NCBI GenBank assembly: GCA_046538945.1
Contig: JBKHHW010000002.1
Span: forward strand, 1 to 62,483
Source of the DNA: JAEZKC01 sp046538945
GTDB taxonomy: Bacteria > Fibrobacterota > Chitinivibrionia > Chitinivibrionales > Chitinispirillaceae
DNA length: 62,483 nt
Reading direction: 5' to 3'
Shown here in pieces: positions 32,603 to 39,990 of this stretch. Position 1 is the stretch's first letter. Every line of letters begins with the position of its first letter. The notes beneath the pieces were generated by a model, which saw nothing but the letters and a program-made list of their open reading frames with translations, did no database searches and had not been told where the DNA came from. The position numbers and the translations under genes are program-made.

Positions 32603-34596
32603 CAGTTCTTCCCTTTCAGTTCCACTATCTGATCGCGCAGCTGGGCAGCTTTTTCGAAATCCAGATTCTTTGCCGCCTCGGCCATTTCTCTTTCCAGCTT
32701 CTCCAGTTTGGTTTTTCCTTTTTTACGGGGAGCGGACGGGGGTTTGGCACCGTATTTTCCGCTGTCCGGTTCAGCTGCTTTGAGCACTTCTGCCGATTCG
32801 GTTTCGTAGAAGGAGAGCCTTTCGTCTATACGGCGTTCAGTGCTTTTGGGAGTGATACCATGCTCCTCGTTGTAGGCCAGCTGCTTTCTTCTTCTTCGTC
32901 CGCTTTCATCCAGCGCTTTGGCAATGGAGTCTGTGATGGTGTCAGCGTAGAGGATAATCCGGCCGTTTATGTTCCGTGCGGCTCGACCGGCGATCTGTAC
33001 AATGGAGCGCACCGAACGCAGAAAACCCTCCTTGTCCGCATCAAGAATGGTGACCAGAGTCACTTCGGGAAGATCCAGGCCTTCTCTGAGGAGGTTGATG
33101 CCGACCAGAATGTCGAAATCCCCTCTGCGCAGATCCCGCAGGATATTGGTTCTTTCCAGGGTATCGATTTCAGAATGCAGGTAGCGCACGCGGAAATCGA
33201 GTGTTTCCAGATATTCGGTAAGATCCTCTGCCATTTTCTTAGTCAGAGTGGTGACCAGTGCGCGTTCGTTTTTCTGGACCACTGTGCGGAGCTGCTCTAT
33301 AAGATCGTCCACCTGATTCACAGCCGGGCGCACCTCGATGGGAGGGTCTACCAGGTGAGTCGGTCGGATAACCTGTTCCACCAGAATGCCTTCGCTCTTT
33401 TCCATTTCGTAATCGCCCGGTGTGGCCGAGACGAACACTACCGTTTTGATGAGATCTTCGAATTCGTTGAACTTAAGAGGACGATTGTCCAGAGCGCAGG
33501 GGAGACGGAAACCGTGATCTACCAGAGTTTGTTTCCTGGCCTTGTCCCCGTTGTACATACCCTGGATCTGAGGGACGGTCACGTGGCTTTCATCTATTAT
33601 GGTGAGAAAATTCCGCCTGAAGAAATCGATCAGGGTGAATGGCCTGGTGCCCGGTTCTCTGCCGTCCAGTATACGGGAGTAGTTTTCGATTCCGTTCACA
33701 TACCCCACCTCGCGCAGCATCTCCATATCGTAGCGGGTACGCTGTTCAAGCCTCTGCGCTTCGAGCAGTTTATGCTGGGAGCGCAGGTTCTCCAGTTGCA
33801 GTTCCAGCTCGTCTTCGATCTTAAGCAGAGCTTCATCCATGGTGACATCCGTGGTCATGTAATGCTTTGCCGGAAAAAGAGTTATCTCCTCCAGCCGCTG
33901 TATGATCTTGCCGGTAACGGGGCTGATGAGGCTTACTGCTTCTATTTCATCGCCGAACGTCTCTATGCGCAGCGCATGTTCTTCGTACGCAGGCTGGATC
34001 TCTATTACATCCCCTTTGACCCGAAACATTCCGCGCTGCAGCGAGATGTCGTTGCGGACGTACTGCATTTCGGTGAGACCGAGCAGAAAAGTGCGCCGGT
34101 TTATTCTGTCTCCGACTCTGATTTTCCTGCTGGACGCCTCGTAGGCTTCAGGTGAGCCAATTCCGTAGATGCAGGAAACACTGGCCACTATTATGACATC
34201 CTTGCGGGAGAGTAGGGAACTGGTGGCTTTGAGCCGCAGCCGGTCGATATCCTCATTGATGAGAGATGATTTGGCTATGAAGGTATCGCTGGAGGGGATG
34301 TACGCCTCCGGCTGGTAGTAGTCGTAGAAACTGACGAAATACTCGACTGCGTTTTCTGGAAAGAATTCCCTGAATTCCTGATAAAGCTGAGCCGCCAGGG
34401 TCTTGTTATGGGAGATGACCAGAGTAGGCATCTGGACTCTCTCGATCACGTTGGCCATGGTGAATGTTTTTCCCGAACCGGTGACTCCAAGAAGAACCTG
34501 GCTGGGAACACCGTTCTGAACACCTTCGGTCAGCTCCTCGATAGCCTGAGGTTGGTCTCCGGCGGGTTTGTATTTGCTTTTAAGTTTGAATTTCAT
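32602..34596 (-). CDS. uvrB: UvrABC excinuclease subunit B
   Basis: The 664-residue protein matches UvrB over its full length. Walker A is GVTGSGKT near residue 39. The damage-probing beta-hairpin region has YDYYQPEAYIP, Walker B-like DESH follows, and the helicase motif VI is QIAGRAARN. A UVR domain at the C-terminus (LDFEKAAQLRDQI) contacts UvrC. UvrB verifies DNA lesions delivered by UvrA and positions UvrC for incision. No ribosome site is obvious before the ATG. Confidence 0.97.
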   Translation of the reverse strand: MKFKLKSKYKPAGDQPQAIEELTEGVQNGVPSQVLLGVTGSGKTFTMANVIERVQMPTLVISHNKTLAAQLYQEFREFFPENAVEYFVSFYDYYQPEAYIPSSDTFIAKSSLINEDIDRLRLKATSSLLSRKDVIIVASVSCIYGIGSPEAYEASSRKIRVGDRINRRTFLLGLTEMQYVRNDISLQRGMFRVKGDVIEIQPAYEEHALRIETFGDEIEAVSLISPVTGKIIQRLEEITLFPAKHYMTTDVTMDEALLKIEDELELQLENLRSQHKLLEAQRLEQRTRYDMEMLREVGYVNGIENYSRILDGREPGTRPFTLIDFFRRNFLTIIDESHVTVPQIQGMYNGDKARKQTLVDHGFRLPCALDNRPLKFNEFEDLIKTVVFVSATPGDYEMEKSEGILVEQVIRPTHLVDPPIEVRPAVNQVDDLIEQLRTVVQKNERALVTTLTKKMAEDLTEYLETLDFRVRYLHSEIDTLERTNILRDLRRGDFDILVGINLLREGLDLPEVTLVTILDADKEGFLRSVRSIVQIAGRAARNINGRIILYADTITDSIAKALDESGRRRRKQLAYNEEHGITPKSTERRIDERLSFYETESAEVLKAAEPDSGKYGAKPPSAPRKKGKTKLEKLEREMAEAAKNLDFEKAAQLRDQIVELKGKN

Positions 34597-34655
34597 ACGG
34601 AATTATGAGTAGGAAAAAACATGCCGGAGGTGCTGCTCCGGCATTTGGCATGGGA

Positions 34656-34871
34656 TCAGTTGTTGAAAATCATTCCCAATGAGAAAACCGTCATGAAGGT
34701 CAGCCACAGGTAGAGCAGAAATCCGTTCAGGAATTGTTCGGAAACGGACTGGACCTGCTGATTCTGCCCGCGCCTGGCCTTTTTCTCTTTCGCGTGCTTG
34801 TATATGGAGCGCATGGTAAGGAGAAAGAGTACTCCTCCTGTAATTTTGATAAGTACTGCCGGCATGTCCAT
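34656..34871 (-). CDS. Small two-helix membrane protein (71 aa)
   Basis: The 71-residue protein has two hydrophobic segments (about 4-22 and 47-67) separated by a basic loop (KHAKEKKARRGQNQQ). AAAGGAG lies 7 bases before the ATG. No family is recognised. It follows the 34894-35304 gene by 22 bases, so the two probably form an operon. Confidence 0.6.
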   Translation of the reverse strand: MDMPAVLIKITGGVLFLLTMRSIYKHAKEKKARRGQNQQVQSVSEQFLNGFLLYLWLTFMTVFSLGMIFNN

Positions 34872-34893
34872 CTGGACAACTCCTTTTAGAAGA

Positions 34894-35304
34894 TTATTCC
34901 TGGCTTGGTGGTTTATCCATTTCGATTCTGTTTGCTCTGAGCCGTCTGTGAGCTATTTCGCTTCCGTTCCACAGAAGTACGAATTCGTAGTCTCCCTCTT
35001 CGGGGAGGGGGAGGCCGTTGATGTTTCCTCCGATCTCCACGACCGCTCTCCGGTTTTCCGGGGTTGCCACATTCCAGGGAGGCATCTGCATCGAGAAGGG
35101 ACCGCCTTCCTTTCTGAAGAGCAGTTGAGCCTCTCCTTGGGCGGCAACATCAGTCAGGGCGATATAAACCGCGCAGTTCCCGTGTTTGGAGGGGAATCCT
35201 GCAGTGTTTATCGAACTGAAGGTTCCAGAAAGAATGCTTTTTCCGGTGTGGACATCTCGGTAGTAATGATCACAGATAATCATCGCCAGAACAATAGGTT
35301 TCAT
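34894..35304 (-). CDS. DUF6941-like protein (136 aa)
   Basis: The protein begins KPIVLAMIICDHYYRDVHTGKSILSGTFSSI, the pattern of a widespread family of small beta-sandwich proteins (DUF6941-like). The later PPWNVATPENRRAVVEIGGNINGLPLPEEGDYEFVLLWNG fits the same fold. The molecular role of the family is not known to me. It is the first gene of a probable two-gene operon with the small membrane protein. Confidence 0.7.
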   Translation of the reverse strand: MKPIVLAMIICDHYYRDVHTGKSILSGTFSSINTAGFPSKHGNCAVYIALTDVAAQGEAQLLFRKEGGPFSMQMPPWNVATPENRRAVVEIGGNINGLPLPEEGDYEFVLLWNGSEIAHRRLRANRIEMDKPPSQE

Positions 35305-35541
35305 ATATTTCCGTTTTTATGTGGTCAATATTGTTAAACAGGTAAAATAATATGTGGTGCCTGGAGGTGACAGCGGCTGGGAAAGATTGGGGTTGCATTA
35401 TTATGTAAACTAAATCTTTCGGGTTGGGATAAATAGGGAGCAGTACCGATTCGAATACGGGACGAGAATCTGGTGACTTTTATCTCCCGCATTTATTTTA
35501 GTATCTCGACAGAATTCACCAACAGCTTGGAGAGGACGAAA

Positions 35542-36201
35542 ATGGCCCTGAAAAAAGAGGAGATTACACGCAAACTGCTTCATTTATTCGCACTTCTCAT
35601 GCCTGCAGGCATTTTTTATCTGCCCAGAATGCAGTTTTCCTATGCATACCCGGTCGGGATCCTTGCGTTTCTGCTGGGAGGCTCGATAGTGGTGGAATCG
35701 CTCCGTTTCAGAATTCCCGCCGTCCAGAAAATGTTCTTCAGCTTTTTCGGTCATCTGCTGCGGCAGGAGGAATCCTCCAAAACAACCGGAAGCACTTATG
35801 TCATCGCAGCCGCTCTTCTTTGCTCGATACTCTTTATAAATCAGCGGCATATCGCCTTCATGGTACTTTTTCTTTTCATTCTGGGAGATGCCATTGCGGC
35901 TATAGTCGGCCTGAGCATGGGGAGAATCAAAATCGGAAATAAGTCACTGGAGGGGAGTGCGGCATGTTTTCTTCTCTGCATGGCTTTGATGTACGGGGTT
36001 TTTCCTCATCTGCCGGGAATTCTCGATCCGTGGAACGGGACGGTTCCTTTTATAATGGCTCTTGCAGCTTCGCTGTCCATTACGGTTTTCGAGCTCTTTC
36101 CTTTGAAAATTACCAGAAACTTCGTTATCAACGACAATCTGGCAGTCCCTGTGATCACCGGAGCAATTCTGATGTGGCTAGAATCCGTAATGGGATTCTG
36201 A
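35542..36201 (+). CDS. CTP-dependent lipid/polyprenol kinase-like membrane protein (DGK1/SEC59/VTE5 type)
   Basis: The 219-residue protein has about seven membrane helices. It starts EEITRKLLHLFAL, typical of the phytol/dolichol/diacylglycerol kinase family. Conserved boxes are KTTGSTYVI, LGDAIAAIVGLSMGRIKIGNKSLEGSAAC and DNLAVPVITG. The family phosphorylates lipid alcohols with CTP. The ATG at 35542 follows GGAGAGGA. The lipid acceptor is not known. A terminator follows the gene. Confidence 0.82.
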   Translation: MALKKEEITRKLLHLFALLMPAGIFYLPRMQFSYAYPVGILAFLLGGSIVVESLRFRIPAVQKMFFSFFGHLLRQEESSKTTGSTYVIAAALLCSILFINQRHIAFMVLFLFILGDAIAAIVGLSMGRIKIGNKSLEGSAACFLLCMALMYGVFPHLPGILDPWNGTVPFIMALAASLSITVFELFPLKITRNFVINDNLAVPVITGAILMWLESVMGF

Positions 36202-36232
36202 TACCTTCATACAGCACAGTGCAGTTTTTAAG

Positions 36233-36258
36233 CCCGGAAAAGATCCGGGTTTTTTTTT
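36233..36258 (+). terminator. Terminator after lipid kinase-like gene
   Basis: CCCGGA/TCCGGG stem with an AAAGA loop and nine T residues. Confidence 0.87.
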
Positions 36259-36759
36259 GATCAGAATTAAAAGTGTGAGTTTTCACCCGGATCATTCAGG
36301 ATATTGTAGAAGCAGCAGTTCTTTTCCGCAGGAGCTTCCTGTGTTTTTCAGGTACGGATTTTCAGGTGTGAGTGATACAGGAGAAGGGGAGGAATCTGAA
36401 TATACCTTAGTTTACATAATATGTATTATGCGACACGGAATGCGCTCGTTTATCACTCAATCGGCGTTTCTGTGCTTTTTTTGAGGTATTTGGGGTTTAT
36501 TCGGCATTTCCCGGAATCATAATGAAGATATTTGAATGTGGATTGTATCCGGTACGGATTCTGCTTGATGAAGCCTTCCGGACTGTGATGAGACTGCTGT
36601 TGTAGCGGGATTGATTTTCTGTTCCCGTTCAGAGCCAGGCAACAATCCGATGGCTTTAGCTGATCGGTTCGCAGTGGGATACAGGGTATAAACCGGGCGG
36701 AAAATTCAGGAGAAATCATTTCTTCGTTATGGGCGGTTAAATTGCGGCCGAGCAGGCTT
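36259..36759. other. Intergenic region with no supported gene
   Basis: About 500 bases between a terminator and the 3' end of the glycerate kinase gene. Only short frames without ribosome sites or family features occur on either strand. I see no tRNA, repeat or clear hairpin. It could hold a small RNA, but nothing supports one directly. Confidence 0.5.
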
Positions 36760-38091
36760 CTAACTTATAAGGGCGATCTGGATATCCATCACATTGGTAT
36801 TGGTCGGACCGGTTTTCACCAGGCAGCCCGCAGCTTCCAGGGCTGCATAGGAGTCGTGGGCGAGAAGGTGGTTTTCCGGATCAATCCCCTGTTTTCTCAT
36901 CATTTCCGCAGTCCTGCCGTTCACGACTGCACCGGCTGCATCGGTGGGCCCGTCGTTTCCGTCCGTTCCGCAACTGAGGAGCGTGACCCTGTCCTCGTTT
37001 TCCAGCTGCAGGGCAGCAGCCAGCGCAAGTTCCTGATTTCTGCCGCCATTGCCATGTTTTTCACCTAGACTAACGGTCGTTTCGCCTCCGGCTACAATGC
37101 AGACAGGTGATTCTGATTGGGATAACTCCTTGATTTTGGTGCAGATGCGTACAGAAGCCTCTTTTGCTTCACCTGTAAGGGGAGTCTGGATCAGATGCGT
37201 TCTGTAGCCCATTTTTTCCGCCTCGGCCCTGCAGGCTTCAAGTGCTGATTTGTTTGAGGCGGCCAGAACGTGTAACACATTGTGAAAGCAGGAGTTACCT
37301 GCTTTCGGGGTCTCACCTGTTCCGTTCAGCATTCCTTCCCGGAGGTGTTCGGCAACCGAAGCCGGTATTCTGTCGGTGAGTGAGTACTTGTTCAGAATAT
37401 CGGAAACATCGCTGAAAGTGGACGCGTCCGGAGAGAACGGACCCGATGCTATAGTATGGAAACTATCTCCGGGGACATCGGAAACGACTACGGCCAGAAC
37501 CTGAGCCGGGCAGGCCCATACCGCTGCCTGACCGCCTTTTATTCGGGAGAAGTGCTTGCGTACTATGTTCATTTCCCGGATATCGGCACCGCTTGCCAGA
37601 AGCAGCTTGGAAAGACTGACCAGATCCTCCAGCTGGATTCCCGAAGCGGGTAGAGTCCACAGTGAACTGCCGCCGCCAGAAAGCAGGGCAATGATCAGAT
37701 CGGTGTTCCTGGCTGAACCGAGTATTTTCACCGTTTCGGATGTAGCGTTCACGCACATCTGATCCGGCCAGGGGTGTCCCCCTTCGATCAGATGGATTTT
37801 TCTGAGAGTGCCTGTACCGCTGTAGCCGTATTTTACCGCCACCAGTCCGGCGGCGATTCTGTCTCCAAGCAGTTCCTCGCTGAATTGGGCCATGGATGCT
37901 GCCGCTTTACCGCACCCGAATACCATGATCGAAGAGTATTGATCCAAGTCATAGGATTGAGTACTCACCCCGTCGGTCCGGACCAGGAGCCGGTTGTTTT
38001 CCCGCTTCATGATTCTGCGCATGGCAGCTGCCGGTTCGGCCGCTTTGAGACCAGCTTTGAATATCTGCAGTATTGAATCCCGTTTTTCCAT
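36760..38091 (-). CDS. Glycerate 2-kinase, MOFRL/DUF4147 family
   Basis: The 443-residue protein has the family boxes VFGCGKAAASMA, GGHPWPD, LLSGGGSSLWTLP, REMNIVRKHFSRIKGGQ, VVSDVPGD and, in the C-terminal MOFRL domain, VAGGETTV, GNGGRNQELALAAA and CGTDGNDGPTDAAGA. Such enzymes phosphorylate D-glycerate to 2-phosphoglycerate, feeding glycolysis. I chose the ATG at 38091, preceded by AGAGG, over an upstream one at 38127. It follows the shikimate kinase gene by 51 bases on the same strand. Confidence 0.92.
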   Translation of the reverse strand: MEKRDSILQIFKAGLKAAEPAAAMRRIMKRENNRLLVRTDGVSTQSYDLDQYSSIMVFGCGKAAASMAQFSEELLGDRIAAGLVAVKYGYSGTGTLRKIHLIEGGHPWPDQMCVNATSETVKILGSARNTDLIIALLSGGGSSLWTLPASGIQLEDLVSLSKLLLASGADIREMNIVRKHFSRIKGGQAAVWACPAQVLAVVVSDVPGDSFHTIASGPFSPDASTFSDVSDILNKYSLTDRIPASVAEHLREGMLNGTGETPKAGNSCFHNVLHVLAASNKSALEACRAEAEKMGYRTHLIQTPLTGEAKEASVRICTKIKELSQSESPVCIVAGGETTVSLGEKHGNGGRNQELALAAALQLENEDRVTLLSCGTDGNDGPTDAAGAVVNGRTAEMMRKQGIDPENHLLAHDSYAALEAAGCLVKTGPTNTNVMDIQIALIS

Positions 38092-38142
38092 TGGATACCT
38101 CTGAAGAGATGTGAATCTTCCATACACAGCAAATCACCGGGC

Positions 38143-38652
38143 CTACTGATTGGCTGCGGCGATCCGGGACACGATCTCCCCCACCACCTTTTCAGCACAC
38201 TTGCCTTCACAGTCTATTTCGAAATGAGCATATGAGCGGTAAAGAGGACGCCGCTCTTCAAAAAGATCGGCAAGAGACACTCCCCTCTTCATTGCTATTC
38301 CTCTGGTAAGCATCATCGGACCTATTCGACTCTTCAGTTCCTGCAGAGAAACATTGAGAAACACAATACAGCTGCTATGGCTGAGATGCTTCATGCTTTT
38401 GGGGCGGTAGACAACACTTCCTCCGGTAGCGATCACGTGATTCCGCACCTTAAGAGACGTGACTGCCTCCTCCTCCGCATCCAGAAATGCTTCCAGACCG
38501 GATTCATTGATTATTGTCTGGAGCGGAACAGAGCTTTTCTGCTGAATCAACAGGTCGGTATCGATAAAACCCCAGCAGAGGGTTTTAGCCAGAATCACAC
38601 CGACAGTGCTTTTACCCGCGCCGGGCATCCCTATTAAAGTGATATTCTTCAT
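38143..38652 (-). CDS. aroK: Shikimate kinase
   Basis: The 169-residue P-loop kinase has Walker A GMPGAGKST, the substrate DTD in GFIDTD, ATGGSVVYR with the shikimate-contacting residues, and an R-rich lid (RPLYRSYAHFEID). It makes shikimate 3-phosphate in aromatic amino acid synthesis. I chose the ATG at 38652 behind AGGA; an upstream ATG at 38682 is in frame. A glycerate kinase follows. Confidence 0.9.
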   Translation of the reverse strand: MKNITLIGMPGAGKSTVGVILAKTLCWGFIDTDLLIQQKSSVPLQTIINESGLEAFLDAEEEAVTSLKVRNHVIATGGSVVYRPKSMKHLSHSSCIVFLNVSLQELKSRIGPMMLTRGIAMKRGVSLADLFEERRPLYRSYAHFEIDCEGKCAEKVVGEIVSRIAAANQ

Positions 38653-38725
38653 ACAGCATCCTAAATCGACGGTGATACGCATGGCGTTCCGTACTGGTGT
38701 AGGTCGATTGTATCAGGTATAAAAA

Positions 38726-39814
38726 TCAGTCAGTTACTGATTGTTTTTGTTTTCTGAAAGATGTCGGATTCATTCCGGTCCGTTCCTTGAACTCCCGGTT
38801 GAAATGGCTGGGTGTGGCGTAACCGAGTTTGTAGGCGATCTCGGCAATGTTGAGACCGGTGTTCTCAAGCAGCCTTCTTCCCTCCTGGGTTCTCAGATCG
38901 TGAATGAGAGAACGGAAGCCGTTTTGATAATTTTCCCGGATCAGACGGGAGAGCCTCGATTCAGAAAATCCCATATCCTCTGCCGCTTTTTTCAGGTTCA
39001 GTTCCGGAAGCATGTAGCTTGATTCCATGTATCTCATGACCCGGTCCCATTCGGCAGGTCCCGTGGGTATCGGCTTGGGCTGGAGATCCTCGGTTTTCGA
39101 CACCTGGGCACACGCAGAGTGTCTTTTCAATTTCCGTATCAGTAAAAAGCTAATCAGAGCGGCAGAGAACAAAACTACGGTTCCAAGCGGCCAGTCGAAT
39201 ACTCCTTTTTTCTTTTCCGGAACAAACTCCAGTCCTGAGATGACCAATGTGTCGGATTTGGAGACTCTTGCAGTATCAGATATCACCCACTCCACCATAC
39301 AGATGGAATCCAGAAACAGCCGATTGTCCTCGGGCGGCACGCTGTAACGCTGTCTCCACCATTCAGCTACCCGGAACCGTCTGAATGGAACCGCGGTCCT
39401 GTGGTTCTGGGTGGTAACCGTCACAGGCGTCTCCAGAACTCGGAAGCTGACCGGGTCGTCATCGGTGGTGATCTGGGGATCGTAGACTGCCAGCTGGAGC
39501 AGCAGACGTCCCGCACTGTTGGAACGTATATACATAACAAGAGAATCGTTGTCGGAAACATCATATTTTCCGCCCAGCCTAAAAGAACGGATATCCAAGA
39601 TGAGACCGGCGTAGGGCCAAGGAGCACCTCTGTTCAATCGGAATACCCACTCCACCTCGTCTGCCACCTGCAGTCCCAGAGTCGCAGAGTTTCCGCCCTG
39701 GTCACTGTCATTGAATGTGCTCCAGAGAGAATCGGTATGACGAAATGCAACCGGATCCGCAGCAGATGGAAGTGTATACAGTAGAACAAGAACTATTGCG
39801 GGAAGGATTTTCAT
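38726..39814 (-). CDS. Membrane-spanning AraC family regulator with extracytoplasmic carbohydrate-binding-like sensor
   Basis: The 362-residue protein has a signal-type N-terminus (1-19). A beta-sandwich sensor region (about 22-198) follows, then one membrane helix (about 207-227), a linker, and a C-terminal AraC DNA-binding domain (about 255-358, with LKKAAEDMGFSESRLSRLIRE and IAEIAYKLGYATPSHFNREFKE as its two helix-turn-helices). The sensor shares an order of motifs with the C-terminal domain of the divergent GH9 enzyme: SD-D-x-GNS, PYAGL, a central strand and a closing ISGLEFV-type strand. It is likely a one-component sensor of polysaccharide outside the membrane that controls the GH9 gene. 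Function is inferred. Confidence 0.82.
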   Translation of the reverse strand: MKILPAIVLVLLYTLPSAADPVAFRHTDSLWSTFNDSDQGGNSATLGLQVADEVEWVFRLNRGAPWPYAGLILDIRSFRLGGKYDVSDNDSLVMYIRSNSAGRLLLQLAVYDPQITTDDDPVSFRVLETPVTVTTQNHRTAVPFRRFRVAEWWRQRYSVPPEDNRLFLDSICMVEWVISDTARVSKSDTLVISGLEFVPEKKKGVFDWPLGTVVLFSAALISFLLIRKLKRHSACAQVSKTEDLQPKPIPTGPAEWDRVMRYMESSYMLPELNLKKAAEDMGFSESRLSRLIRENYQNGFRSLIHDLRTQEGRRLLENTGLNIAEIAYKLGYATPSHFNREFKERTGMNPTSFRKQKQSVTD

Positions 39815-39852
39815 GGATATGGTGATCTATGGTTTTCTGAAACTGCAGTATT

Positions 39853-39920
39853 CTTGTCTGAATCCCTCAGAAGTGATTGTTGACGGGTTTAGACAAGTTT
39901 CCGACTTTTTATGGTAATAT
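39853..39920 (+). promoter_or_regulatory. Candidate operator and promoter of the GH9 gene
   Basis: Inverted arms CTTGTCT (39853-39859) and AGACAAG (39891-39897) flank about 31 bases, with CCC and GGG extending the match inward. A -10 TAATAT lies at 39915-39920, and TAGACA at 39890-39895 could be a -35 at 19 bases. The right arm would overlap the -35. The leader to the GH9 ATG is about 64 bases. Confidence 0.38.
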
Positions 39921-39990
39921 ACTTTGTGGGTTCGGTCGTTATATTGAGCTTAGATTGCGAACAGTTCATTTCTGGAAGGAGTAAACAACA

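Noticed and set aside
32566..34155. A 529-codon plus-strand frame opposite uvrB
   Set aside because: It is the antisense shadow of uvrB, with no family features and no ribosome site.
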